Shown here: positions 16,397 through 25,081 of the stretch, piece by piece
Numbering within the stretch: the first letter of the stretch is position 1
Layout: each line of letters opens with the position of its first letter
DNA from: Haloarcula halophila
Lineage (GTDB): Archaea > Halobacteriota > Halobacteria > Halobacteriales > Haloarculaceae
Length of the DNA stretch: 64,000 nt
Direction: 5' to 3'
Assembly (NCBI RefSeq): GCF_029278565.1
Contig: NZ_CP119559.1
Span: 2,666,001-2,730,000, forward strand
The notes under the pieces: model-generated
Databases searched by the model: none
The model's input: the letters and a program-made list of their open reading frames with translations, nothing else
Told to the model about the DNA's origin: nothing
Position numbers and translations under genes: made by a program

Positions 16397-18706
16397 ATGC
16401 CAACACTGTGGCTCGACGATATCGGTGCCGACGACCTCGACGTGGTCGGCGGCAAGGCAGCGTCTCTCGGAGAACTCACCGCGGCCGGGCTGCCGGTTCC
16501 GTCGGCGTTCGTCGTCACGGCCGACACCTATCGTTCGTTCATCGAAGAATCGGGGATCGACACGGAGCTGTTCGAGACGGTCGATATCGACAGCGACGAC
16601 TCACAGGCGCTCGCGGCGGCCGCCGAACGCGCACAGGAACTCATCCTGGAGACCGACACGCCCCCGTCGGTACGCGAGGACCTGCTCGCCGCGTACGACC
16701 AGATGGGGGAGTCGGATGTCGCGGTCCGCTCTTCGGCGACCGCGGAGGACCTGCCCGACGCCTCCTTCGCCGGCCAGCAGGAGACGTTCCTGAACGTCTC
16801 GCGGGCCGACCTGCTCGATCGCGTCAAGGAATGCTGGGCCTCGCTGTTCACCCAGCGGGCGATCTACTACCGCCAGGAACAGGGCTTTTCCCACGTCGAC
16901 GTCGACATCGCGGTCGTCGTCCAGGAGATGGTCGACGCCGAGAAGTCCGGCGTCATGTTCACGAGTCATCCCTCGACCGGGGCACCGAAGGCAATCCTCG
17001 AAGCCGCGTGGGGGCTGGGCGAGGCCGTCGTCTCCGGGGCTGTCTCGCCGGACAACTATATCGTCGATCGCGAGAGCGGCGAGGTCGAGGAAGCCACCGT
17101 CGCCGACAAGAAGGTGATGTGTGTCCGCGGCGAGGACGGCGAGACGATCGAGCGTTCGGTCCCCGAGGAGAAACGCACCGAGCGAGTCCTCTCGGCCGAC
17201 GAGATCGAGCGCCTGTTGGCGATCGGCCAGCGGGTCGAGGACCACTACGACGAGCCACAGGACGTAGAGTGGGCGATCGACGACGACACCATCTACGTCC
17301 TCCAGTCCCGACCGATCACGACCATCGACGAGGGGGCGGCCGAAAGCGCCGAGGAGAGCGCCGACGAAACGACCGACGCGACGGCGGCCGGCGTCGCCGA
17401 CGGCGGCGAGATGGAAGCCCCCGACACTGTCCGTCTGACGGGCATCGGCTCCAGCCCGGGCACGGTGACCGGGACGGTCAGTGTGGTCACCAAACTCGAC
17501 AACCTCGACAAGGTCTCGGAGGGCGACATCATCGTCGCCGAGATGACCACGCCCGACATGGTGCCGGCGATGAAGCGAGCGGCCGGCATCGTCACCGACG
17601 AGGGTGGGATGACGAGCCACGCGGCCATCGTCTCCCGCGAGTTGGGCGTCCCGGCAGTCGTCGGTGCCGAGGACGCAACCGACAGGCTCCGCGACGGCCA
17701 GACGGTCACGCTCGACGGCGATATGGGCACTGTCGAACAGGGGACTTCGGTCACCACCGAAGACGACGAGGAGTCCGAACCGGCCGACCAGCCGACCAGC
17801 GAGCGTTCCGCGGTCAAACCGATGACCGGGACCGAGGTGAAGGTCAACGTCTCTATCCCCGAGGCCGCCGAACGGGCCGCGGCGACCGGCGCCGACGGGG
17901 TCGGCCTGCTCCGCATCGAGCATATGATCCTCTCGACGGACAAGACGCCGGCTCGCTACGTCGAGGACCACGGGGAACGGGCCTATATCGACGAGATCGT
18001 CGAGGGCGTCCGGACCGCCGCGGAAGCGTTCTACCCCCGGCCGGTGCGGGTCCGGACGCTGGATGCGCCCTCCGACGAGTTCCGACAGCTCCAGGGCGGC
18101 GAGGACGAACCCAGTGAGCACAACCCGATGCTTGGCTACCGGGGTATCCGCCGGTCGCTGGACCGGCCCGGCGAGTTCAAACTCGAACTCCGGGCCTTCG
18201 AGCGGCTGTTCGACCTGGGCTACGACAACGTCGAGTTGATGCTCCCGCTGGTGACCGACGCCGAGGACATCCTGCGCGCCAAGTCGCTCATGCGGGAGGT
18301 CGGCATCGACCCCGAAAAGCGCCGCTGGGGCGTGATGGTCGAGACGCCCGCCAGCGCGCTGTGTATCGAGGAGCTGTGTGAGACAGGGCTGGACTTCGTC
18401 TCTTTCGGCACCAACGACCTCACCCAGTATACGCTGGCGGTCGACCGCAACAACGGCACCGTCGCCGACCGATTCGACGAACTCCACCCGGCCGTGCTGG
18501 ACCTGATGAGCCAGGTTATCGGTACCTGCCGGGAGAACGACGTGGCGACGAGCATCTGTGGCCAGGCGGCCTCGAAACCCGAGATGGTCCAGTTCCTCGT
18601 CGACGAGGGTGTCACTTCCATCTCGCCGAACATCGACGCGGTCCGTGACGTCCAACACGAGGTCAAGCGGGTCGAACAGCGGCTGCTCCTGGAGTCGGTC
18701 CGCTGA
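16397..18706 (+). CDS. ppsA: Phosphoenolpyruvate synthase
   Basis: PEP synthase converts pyruvate and ATP to PEP, AMP and phosphate, the entry to gluconeogenesis. The 769-residue chain has the ATP-grasp N-terminal domain (GGKAASLGEL, DVAVRSSATAEDLPDASFAGQ), the swivelling phospho-His domain with GGMTSHAAIV (His408) and the C-terminal PEP-binding barrel (LLRIEHMIL, SFGTNDLTQY, SICGQAASKPE). Length and order are standard. An acidic insert (about 315-345) joins the first two domains. The gene stands alone, with 84 bases upstream separating it from phzF. Confidence 0.97.
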   Translation: MPTLWLDDIGADDLDVVGGKAASLGELTAAGLPVPSAFVVTADTYRSFIEESGIDTELFETVDIDSDDSQALAAAAERAQELILETDTPPSVREDLLAAYDQMGESDVAVRSSATAEDLPDASFAGQQETFLNVSRADLLDRVKECWASLFTQRAIYYRQEQGFSHVDVDIAVVVQEMVDAEKSGVMFTSHPSTGAPKAILEAAWGLGEAVVSGAVSPDNYIVDRESGEVEEATVADKKVMCVRGEDGETIERSVPEEKRTERVLSADEIERLLAIGQRVEDHYDEPQDVEWAIDDDTIYVLQSRPITTIDEGAAESAEESADETTDATAAGVADGGEMEAPDTVRLTGIGSSPGTVTGTVSVVTKLDNLDKVSEGDIIVAEMTTPDMVPAMKRAAGIVTDEGGMTSHAAIVSRELGVPAVVGAEDATDRLRDGQTVTLDGDMGTVEQGTSVTTEDDEESEPADQPTSERSAVKPMTGTEVKVNVSIPEAAERAAATGADGVGLLRIEHMILSTDKTPARYVEDHGERAYIDEIVEGVRTAAEAFYPRPVRVRTLDAPSDEFRQLQGGEDEPSEHNPMLGYRGIRRSLDRPGEFKLELRAFERLFDLGYDNVELMLPLVTDAEDILRAKSLMREVGIDPEKRRWGVMVETPASALCIEELCETGLDFVSFGTNDLTQYTLAVDRNNGTVADRFDELHPAVLDLMSQVIGTCRENDVATSICGQAASKPEMVQFLVDEGVTSISPNIDAVRDVQHEVKRVEQRLLLESVR

Positions 18707-18750
18707 TCGGCCTCCACACTACTTTTTACGGCCGTCGCCGTCGTTGTGGT

Positions 18751-19656
18751 ATGACTCCGTCTGCGCCAGAGGCCAAGAGTATCAGTGCGGGCGTCTCGTA
18801 CATGCCGTTCGGTATCCCGGGTCTGGACGGCACCCTCCGGGGAATCCCGACCGGGAGTACGGTTCTGGTCGCCGGTGCGCCCGACGCCGGTGGGGACGCG
18901 TTCGTCTATACGAGTCTGGCGACGCTGATGCTGGCGAAACACACCCCGGAGATGGTCCCCAACGGGATCGCCCGTCGGAGCGACACGATCCCGGAGTCGG
19001 TCACCTACGTCACGCTCTCACAGGACCGCGAGCACGTCTACAGCGAACTGGACGCGGTGCTCGATGGCTACCAGTTCGAGACGCTGACCGAGAACATGAC
19101 CGTCGTCGACTTCTCCCAGCGGTTCATGGAACTGCTCCCGGTCCCGAAGGCGCTGTTCGACGCTCGCCGGGGCGACAGCGAGATCGAGACGGCGGAGACG
19201 ACCGTCGAGGGCGAGGACGAGGCGGCCGACGACGCCACGTTCGGGGACCTACTCGAAGACATCAGCGAGGAGATCACCGAGGCGACCGGCGACATCCTCG
19301 TGATCGATTCGCTGTCGGATATCGAGCGCGCGACCGAGTTCGGTCTCTCGCAGGGCCGGGAGATCGCCTTTCTCATGGGACTGCGGGAAGCCGTCGTCAA
19401 CTGGGGCAACGTCGCATACGTCAAACTCGACCGACGGGCCAGCGCCGTTCGTGACGACGATCGAATCCACGGCCTGCTCCACGGTGCCGTCTACTTCTAC
19501 TCCAACGACAAAGGGTTCGAGACCTACCGAACGATGCGGGTCGGCTCCTTCGGCGGCGCGCTGGACTCGGAGCGCCAGACGGTGTTCGAGTCACTCGTCG
19601 GACCGACGGGCTTTCGGGCGAAGGCGACCAAGAAGATCGGTCCCTCGAACTGGTGA
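18751..19656 (+). CDS. RecA-superfamily (KaiC/HTR-like) protein with degenerate P-loop
   Basis: The 301-residue product has the RecA/KaiC beginning (FGIPGLDGTLRGIPTGSTVLVAGAP), but where a Walker A would read GxxxxGKT it has GAPDAGGDAF, lacking the lysine. A Walker-B-like strand DILVIDSLSDIERA follows, then the VKLDRRA and GAVYFYSNDKGFE strands. An acidic insert lies at about 140-180. Haloarchaeal genomes often label this family HTR-like. ATP hydrolysis is unlikely from the missing lysine. It sits beside two related RecA-like genes (19718, 23601), so a shared signalling role is plausible. Confidence 0.85.
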   Translation: MTPSAPEAKSISAGVSYMPFGIPGLDGTLRGIPTGSTVLVAGAPDAGGDAFVYTSLATLMLAKHTPEMVPNGIARRSDTIPESVTYVTLSQDREHVYSELDAVLDGYQFETLTENMTVVDFSQRFMELLPVPKALFDARRGDSEIETAETTVEGEDEAADDATFGDLLEDISEEITEATGDILVIDSLSDIERATEFGLSQGREIAFLMGLREAVVNWGNVAYVKLDRRASAVRDDDRIHGLLHGAVYFYSNDKGFETYRTMRVGSFGGALDSERQTVFESLVGPTGFRAKATKKIGPSNW

Positions 19657-19717
19657 CCAGGCGACGGCTCATCACCTCGTCTCGCTCGGCGACACTCACC
19701 CGGCTGCTGTGAACGGG

Positions 19718-20368
19718 CTACAGCGACACTGTGACCGTCTCCTGAGCGTCCGGGAGTCCATCGACTGTGAGTTCGGCCTCCCGAACGCCGGTCTTCTCGA
19801 CCTCGATATGTACCGAAAAGGAGGTCTTGAGGCCGCTGACGATGCTGTTGGCGTCGCCGCCCACGTCGTCGTCGGTGTTCAGTGCACAGACGCCGATCCC
19901 GTCGCCCCGGCGGAGGTCGGTCAGGAAACTGGAGTTGAGGAACCGATAGACCGAACGGGTGTCCTCGACGGCCTGGCAGAGCTCTGAACACAGCAGGATT
20001 CCGGTCCGGAACCGCTCGGCGTCCTGCTGTGAGGTAGCGACCAGCGAGGAGAACTCCATCCCCAGCCGCGTGAGATCGCTCAGGTCGTCGATCGTCTCGA
20101 CGTTCGAGCCGCCCCGGCCCTCGGCGGTCAACACGTACGAACGCTCGTCGGACTGCCGGCGGGCGTCGTCGAGCGAGCGCTGGACCGACCGACCGGTAAG
20201 ATCGGTCGCCAGGACGACGCTCGACTCGTCGGTGTCGGGCGCGACGAAGCCGTGGAACACCGCCTCCAGAGCGTCGGTGTCGTCGCCGGTCAGCAGGATA
20301 CTCGTCCCGCTCGGGATCGGGCCGAGCGCCCCGGTCTCGACCGCGAAGCCGCGCTCTGTGACGCTCAT
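19718..20368 (-). CDS. RecA-like protein without P-loop lysine, partner of GAF protein A
   Basis: The 216-residue product shares the plan of the gene at 23601: a PSGTSILLTGDDTDALEAVF start where a P-loop should be, SSVVLATDLTGRSVQRSLDD, a LTRLGMEFSSLV motif, a hydrophobic FRTGILLCSELCQ strand and a final DGIGVCALNTDDD strand. It looks like a KaiC-type fold without a nucleotide site (probably DUF7504). Its ATG overlaps the stop of the upstream pseudo-receiver/GAF gene by 4 bases, so the two are translationally coupled and probably interact. Function is unknown. Confidence 0.8.
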   Translation of the reverse strand: MSVTERGFAVETGALGPIPSGTSILLTGDDTDALEAVFHGFVAPDTDESSVVLATDLTGRSVQRSLDDARRQSDERSYVLTAEGRGGSNVETIDDLSDLTRLGMEFSSLVATSQQDAERFRTGILLCSELCQAVEDTRSVYRFLNSSFLTDLRRGDGIGVCALNTDDDVGGDANSIVSGLKTSFSVHIEVEKTGVREAELTVDGLPDAQETVTVSL

Positions 20369-21294
20369 CGCTCCACCTCTGCGGTGTCGGCGGCGTCCGG
20401 ACCGACGGCCGTCCCCCCGGCCTGTGCGTCCCGCAGCGACTGGCGGAGTTCCAGGATCTCCATCGCGGTCTCGGCGAACTGCTGGAGGCGCGCGCGTTCC
20501 TCGTCGTCGTAGGACCGGACCTCGTAATCCAGCAGGCAGACCTGTCCGATCACGTGGCCGTCGGGCGTGGTCATGTTCGCGCCGGCGTAGGACCTGATCC
20601 CCAGGTTCTCTAGCAGTTCGTTCTCGCTGAACCGCCCGTCAGCACGGATGTCCTCGACGACCATCACGTCCTCCTGAAGCATGCTGTGGGTACAGATCGT
20701 CTCCTCGCGGGTCACCGAGTCCCAGTCGCCACCGTGACAGGCCAGCAGGTTCTCCTCGTCGCGCTCGATGAGGCCGATAAAGGAGACCGCCGCGTCGAAG
20801 TGCTCGGCGATCAGGTCCGTCAGCCGTTCGAAGCTCTCGGTGATCGGCAGCGATTCGACCTCGTAGCGGGCCAGGGCGTCGAGCCGTTCGTCCTCGTCCT
20901 CGGGCGCGAGGAAACTGACCTGTGCGCTGTGGTCGATGACGTCGTTGGTGATGAACTGGAGGCGATCGTCGGCGTCCGGCAGGTCACGGTTGAGATACTC
21001 GACGATCGTCTCCCCGAACGACTCGGTGTCGATCTCGTCGGGCCGCCGGTCGGTAAAGAGGACTGTCGGTGTCTGTGGCAGTTGTTCGCGGACGGCGGCC
21101 ACCACGTCGAGACCTGTCCCGTCGTCGAGGTCGTAGGCAGTCACCACACAGACCACCGGAGCGTCGTCGAGTGTCGCCGTCGCCTCGGCGACCGAAGTCG
21201 CCCGCAGCGCCGTCAGCGAGTCGTCAGCGTCGATCGTATCCGCGACCGCGTCGATCCGCTGGTCGGTGTCGACACAGAGAACGTTTCTGTTCAT
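20365..21294 (-). CDS. Pseudo-receiver plus GAF sensor protein A
   Basis: The 309-residue product has an N-terminal receiver-like domain (NVLCVDTDQR ... VVCVVTAYDLDDGTGLDVV). The position of the phospho-accepting Asp reads Ala (TAYDL where active receivers have S/D-D-Y), and the conserved Lys is replaced by Arg (YLNRDL). A GAF domain follows at about 145-285 (DLIAEHFDAAVSFIGLIE, ETICTHSML, GIRSYAGANMTTPDG). The final 25 residues are a disordered tail. It is paralogous to the protein at 22687. I used the ATG at 21294, with a TATA-like box 21 bases upstream; it overlaps its downstream partner by 4 bases. Confidence 0.85.
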   Translation of the reverse strand: MNRNVLCVDTDQRIDAVADTIDADDSLTALRATSVAEATATLDDAPVVCVVTAYDLDDGTGLDVVAAVREQLPQTPTVLFTDRRPDEIDTESFGETIVEYLNRDLPDADDRLQFITNDVIDHSAQVSFLAPEDEDERLDALARYEVESLPITESFERLTDLIAEHFDAAVSFIGLIERDEENLLACHGGDWDSVTREETICTHSMLQEDVMVVEDIRADGRFSENELLENLGIRSYAGANMTTPDGHVIGQVCLLDYEVRSYDDEERARLQQFAETAMEILELRQSLRDAQAGGTAVGPDAADTAEVER

Positions 21295-21314
21295 ATACAG
21301 CACGATCGACGGAT

Positions 21315-21324
21315 CATATAAAAA
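21315..21324 (-). promoter_or_regulatory. TATA-like box for sensor module A
   Basis: Read on the minus strand it is TTTTTATATG, about 21-30 bases before the ATG at 21294, a good fit for a leaderless archaeal transcript. Confidence 0.5.
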
Positions 21325-21415
21325 GAGCGATACCTAACGCGATCAACTTTGATACTCGGGCGGCCGTCGGCCGAGCAAAACCGATAAACCGGTTGCCCGC
21401 CGTATACCGGATAGA

Positions 21416-22468
21416 ATGCTTCAGCGGGCCGAGCCACAGGAGTTCGAACGCGTCCTCTCGTCGATGTGTACGGTCCCACATCCGACGGCCCGCGAGGCAG
21501 CAGAACGGTTCCTCGCGACGAATCCCGGCGATCCCGGCACGTACGAGACGGTCGCGGAACTGGAAGCCGAGGCCGTCGACTCCCTCGGTGAGCTAACTGG
21601 CCTGCCGGAGCCGGCGGGCTACGTCGCCTCGGGCGGGACCGAGGCCAACATCCAGGCGATCCGGATCGCCAGGAACCGCGCCGACACCGACGATCCGAAC
21701 GTCGTCGCTCCGGTCCACGCCCACTTCTCCTTTACAAAGGCCGCCGACGTGCTCGGCGTCGAGTTGCGGACCGCTCCCGCGACGGACCACCGTGTGAACG
21801 TCGAGGCCATGGCGGAACTGATCGACGACGACACCATCTGTGTGGTCGGGGTCGCCGGTTCGACGGAGTACGGCTACGTCGACCCCATCCCCGCGATCGC
21901 CGACCTCGCGACGGACGCCGACGCGCTCTGTCACGTCGACGCCGCCTGGGGCGGGTTCTACCTCCCCTTCACCGACCACGACTGGCACTTCGGCCACGCG
22001 GACGTGGACACGATGACCATCGACCCGCACAAGGTCGGCCAGGCGGCGGTCCCCGCCGGCGGGCTGCTGGCACGGGATCGTTCGCTCCTAGATGAGTTGG
22101 CCGTCGAGACGCCGTATCTGGAGTCGACGAGCCAGTTGACCCTGACCGGCACGCGTTCGGGGGCCGGTGTCGCCTCGGCGGTCGCGGCCATGGAGGCGCT
22201 GTGGCCGGCCGGCTACCGCGAGCAGTACGAGCGCTCGATGGCCAACGCCGAGTGGCTGGCCGATCAACTGGACGCCCGCGGCCACGAGGTCGTCGGCCCG
22301 GAACTCCCGCTCGTCGCGGCGGACCTCTCGGTGCCGATGACCGACGAACTGCGCGACCGCGGCTGGCGCGTCTCCAAGACCGGTGCCGGCGAGATGCGCG
22401 TCGTCTGTATGCCCCACGTCACCCGGTCGATGCTGCGGTCGTTCGTGGCGGACCTGGACTGGTACTGA
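21416..22468 (+). CDS. mfnA: Aspartate/tyrosine decarboxylase (MfnA-type, PLP-dependent)
   Basis: Archaeal MfnA-type enzymes decarboxylate tyrosine (methanofuran) or aspartate to beta-alanine (for CoA). Haloarchaea do not make methanofuran, so aspartate decarboxylation for CoA is the better guess. The 350-residue product has [16 protein letters not shown] (PLP phosphate binding), [13 protein letters not shown] (Asp for the pyridine nitrogen) and TIDPHKVGQ with Lys206 as the PLP lysine. The C-terminal sequence FVADLDWY stops at 22468, and the DNA coding for it is repeated 144 bases downstream beyond a hairpin element. It lies between two divergent sensor modules. Confidence 0.92.
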   Translation: MLQRAEPQEFERVLSSMCTVPHPTAREAAERFLATNPGDPGTYETVAELEAEAVDSLGELTGLPEPAGYVASGGTEANIQAIRIARNRADTDDPNVVAPVHAHFSFTKAADVLGVELRTAPATDHRVNVEAMAELIDDDTICVVGVAGSTEYGYVDPIPAIADLATDADALCHVDAAWGGFYLPFTDHDWHFGHADVDTMTIDPHKVGQAAVPAGGLLARDRSLLDELAVETPYLESTSQLTLTGTRSGAGVASAVAAMEALWPAGYREQYERSMANAEWLADQLDARGHEVVGPELPLVAADLSVPMTDELRDRGWRVSKTGAGEMRVVCMPHVTRSMLRSFVADLDWY

Positions 22469-22612
22469 GTGATGCTGCCCGCGAGGACGCCAGCGGCGTC
22501 CGAGCGGCTTTTTCGCCCACGTTTTTCGAGGAGGGTGCCCGCAGCGGCGCGAAGCGCCGCGAGGTCACCCGACGCGGAAAAAGGTGGCGTGGCGGACCTG
22601 GACTGGTACTGA
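22444..22612 (+). repeat. Hairpin element copy 1 with 25-bp duplicated gene end
   Basis: The last 25 bp of the decarboxylase gene including its TGA (22444-22468) recur exactly at 22588-22612. Between them lie a 7-bp stem with AGC loop (22485-22501), CCCACGTTTTT (22516-22526), a compound hairpin (GGGTG/CACCC outer stem, 7-bp GC inner stem with GAA loop, 22533-22570) and GGAAAAAGGTGG (22576-22587). The order matches the element at 54810. It is too small to encode a transposase and seems non-autonomous. It fills nearly all of the gap to the next gene at 22687. Confidence 0.75.
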
Positions 22613-22686
22613 CCGCCCGTTTTCGCTGTTGATACGCGGGCCAGTACGTACATAGTCGTCACTGACAACTCTCACCCAGGATTCGA

Positions 22687-23604
22687 ATGACAGACCGCAT
22701 TCTCTGTGTCGACCCGGACGAGGGTGTTCGTGCCGACACTGTCGAGACGATCCGGTCGGAACTGGATGGGTTCGATTACAGCGTCGAAACGGCGGCGACA
22801 CTCGGCGATGCGGAGGCCGCACTGACCAGGGAGACAGCCGCGATCATCACCGAGTATACACTTCCCGACGGGACGGGGTTCGATCTCATCAACACGGCCA
22901 GAGAGCGGTGTCCGGACGCAGGCTGTATCCTCTACACCGAGACCGACCCCGACACGATCGACACCGACGAACTCCGCGGGTCGATCACGGAGTACGTGGG
23001 CAAGGGGTCGGTGTTCGGGGCCGAACGGCTCGTCGAGTTGCTCCGGACGACGATCGAGTCGCGGACCCAGAACACGTATCCGGTCCCGCAGAACGAGGCC
23101 GAGCGGATCGCCGCCCTCCGCTCGTACGACCTCGACGACGAGGAGTTACTCTCCTCGCTGGACCGGATCACCGACCTCGCGGCCACACACTTCGACGTCG
23201 ATCAAGCGTCGATCAACATCATCAGCGAACACAGCCAGGAGTTCCTGGCCTGCTACGGCGGCGCCGAGGACTGGGAGACGATGGACCGCGAGGACTCGAT
23301 CTGTACGTTCACGATCCTCGAAGACGACGACGTCATGACCGTCGAGGACGTCACCGACGACCCGCGGTTCGAATCCCGGAGTGACTCGCTTCTCGAACTG
23401 GGTATCCGGGCGTACATGGGTGCGAACCTCGTCACGAGCGCAGGCCTGGTGATCGGGCCGTTGTGCATCTACGACGACGAACCACGCTCGTTCTCGCCGG
23501 CCGACGAGGCGTACCTCCGGGACCTCGCGTCTGTGGCGATGGATCTCATCGAGTTACGTGCCCAGGTCGATGCGAACCAGGCCCTGGAGGGGAGCCACCG
23601 GTGA
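22687..23604 (+). CDS. Pseudo-receiver plus GAF sensor protein B
   Basis: The 305-residue product parallels the protein ending at 20365. The receiver-like N-terminal domain (RILCVDPDEG) has Glu where the phospho-acceptor Asp should be (AAIITEYTLPDGTGFDLI), although a lysine is kept near the end (YVGKGS). Glu can mimic a phosphorylated Asp, so the domain may be locked in one state. The GAF domain (about 145-290) has the shared motifs HFDVDQASINIIS, DSICTFTILEDDDVMTVED and GIRAYMGANLVTSAG. The stop overlaps the GTG of the RecA-like partner by 4 bases. Confidence 0.86.
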   Translation: MTDRILCVDPDEGVRADTVETIRSELDGFDYSVETAATLGDAEAALTRETAAIITEYTLPDGTGFDLINTARERCPDAGCILYTETDPDTIDTDELRGSITEYVGKGSVFGAERLVELLRTTIESRTQNTYPVPQNEAERIAALRSYDLDDEELLSSLDRITDLAATHFDVDQASINIISEHSQEFLACYGGAEDWETMDREDSICTFTILEDDDVMTVEDVTDDPRFESRSDSLLELGIRAYMGANLVTSAGLVIGPLCIYDDEPRSFSPADEAYLRDLASVAMDLIELRAQVDANQALEGSHR

Positions 23605-24278
23605 GTTCCGAGAGCGACTCGGCGTACGGGTTCGGCGACGGTGTGCCACTCGAACCGGTGGCACCGGGGACGACAGTGCTCGTCGCCGGCCCGGCACTCA
23701 GCCGGACCGAGGACCTGGCACGTTCGATGGTCACCGACGGGAACAGCGCCGGCGAAGGGGCGCTGTACATCTCGACGAACAAGACACACAAGAAAGTCCT
23801 CGACGCCTGCCGACAGACCCATCCGTCGCTCGACACCGACATGGTGGGTGTCATCGACTGTAGCGGACAGGAGATCGGACAGTCACCACCCGGCGTGAAC
23901 GTCAAGTACGTCTCGACCCAGAGCGATCTGACCGGCATCGGGATGAAGTTCTCGGCACTGTACGAGTCACTGTACGCCGACGCGACGGGCGGTCGCGTCC
24001 GGACCAGTCTCATCAGTCTCTCCTCGCTGTCGATGTACGTCGACCTGCGATCGCTGTTCCAGTTCGCACAGACCCTCTCGGGCCGTATCGACAGTGCCGA
24101 CGGGCTCGGGGTGTTCGCGATCGATCCCACGACCCACGACACGAAGACGGTCAACACGCTGAGCCAGGTCGCCGACGGCCGGATCGAGGTCCGGGAGAGC
24201 GACGACGGGGACAACGAACTCAGGGTCCGTGGCCTCCCGGACCAACCGACCGGCTGGCACCCGTTCACACTGCCGTAG
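23601..24278 (+). CDS. RecA-like protein without P-loop lysine, partner of GAF protein B
   Basis: The 225-residue product starts at a GTG inside the preceding stop (GTGA), so translation is coupled. The fold cues match the gene at 19718: APGTTVLVAGPALSRTEDLA in place of a P-loop, ALYISTNKTHKKVLDAC, DLTGIGMKFSALYES, RTSLISLSSLSMYVD and GLGVFAIDPTTHDTK. No Walker A lysine is present. It belongs with the haloarchaeal KaiC-like families (probably DUF7504). Partnering with the GAF protein is inferred from the repeated gene pair. Confidence 0.82.
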   Translation: MSSESDSAYGFGDGVPLEPVAPGTTVLVAGPALSRTEDLARSMVTDGNSAGEGALYISTNKTHKKVLDACRQTHPSLDTDMVGVIDCSGQEIGQSPPGVNVKYVSTQSDLTGIGMKFSALYESLYADATGGRVRTSLISLSSLSMYVDLRSLFQFAQTLSGRIDSADGLGVFAIDPTTHDTKTVNTLSQVADGRIEVRESDDGDNELRVRGLPDQPTGWHPFTLP

Positions 24279-24420
24279 TCGATCGGTCGCCCCGTCGGCA
24301 GCGCCAGCGGTCCGCAGATCGTTCGCGGGGAGTATTGTGGACTACGGAGAAAACATACCAAGGTTTAGAACCCCCTGATTGCTATGGGGGGGTGTGGACC
24401 TGGTAGCGCCCCTCCACGCG

Positions 24421-24978
24421 ATGATAATCTTCGCGGCCGACTGTACGTCGTCGGGAACGGCTCTGTCCCCGTTAGAGGAGGCAGTCTGTACCGCGACGGG
24501 GCCGACGGGGCTGGGCATCATCGGACTCTACTCGTTTCTGATCGCGTTCATCCTCCCCTTGCCGAGCGAGGTCGTCCTCGTCCCCGCCGAGACGCTCCGC
24601 TTGGGGCTGTCGACGACGGGGAACATGGCGGTCATCATCGTCGTCAGCGCGTTCGGGAAGGCCCTGGGGAGTCTCTTCGCCTTCCACATCGGACAGGAGG
24701 CAAAGGAGTACGGCCCGCTGGTCCGGTGGATCAAGCAGTCCAGGTTCGACATCATCGAGTGGTCCGAGAAGAAGACGATCCAGATCGCGAAGAAGTACGG
24801 CTACGTCGGCCTCGCGCTGGCGCTGTGTGTCCCCTTCTTCCCGGACACGCTGTCGATCTACGCCTTTACCGTTCTCGAAGAGGACTACCTCCGGTTCGGC
24901 GCGGCGACGTTCGCTGGCAGCGCGGGTCGTCTGCTGGTCACGCTGGGACTGGCCGGCGGGACGCTCGCGCTGTTGTAG
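24421..24978 (+). CDS. VTT-domain (DedA/SNARE-associated type) membrane protein
   Basis: The 185-residue product has four to five hydrophobic segments and the VTT-domain look: FILPLPSEVVLVPAETLRLG near the N-terminal re-entrant region, FGKALGSLFAFHIGQEAKEYG in the middle, KKYGYVGLALALCVPFFPD and a Gly-rich last helix. DedA-like proteins are linked to lipid flipping and membrane homeostasis. I prefer the ATG at 24421; upstream in-frame GTG 24394 and TTG 24379 would add a short leader and cannot be excluded. Confidence 0.8.
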   Translation: MIIFAADCTSSGTALSPLEEAVCTATGPTGLGIIGLYSFLIAFILPLPSEVVLVPAETLRLGLSTTGNMAVIIVVSAFGKALGSLFAFHIGQEAKEYGPLVRWIKQSRFDIIEWSEKKTIQIAKKYGYVGLALALCVPFFPDTLSIYAFTVLEEDYLRFGAATFAGSAGRLLVTLGLAGGTLALL

Positions 24979-25081
24979 TACGGGTGGCGTCGTCGCGTTC
25001 ACTCACGACCGACGCGGCCAATACACGACGGCGCGCCCGGAAACCGCCCCCCTTTTGACCCGTGGGCGGCACACACCGGGT

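Noticed and set aside
16601-18658. 685-residue open frame antisense to ppsA
   Set aside because: Complementary shadow of a fully conserved PEP synthase gene.
22469-22587. Hairpin element as a tRNA or known structured RNA gene
   Set aside because: Stems and loops do not fit a cloverleaf, and the two other copies share only short motifs and the layout, not the stem sequences.
23368-23385. GGTTCGAATCCCGG as a tRNA T-arm
   Set aside because: It lies within the coding sequence of the GAF protein and no cloverleaf surrounds it.
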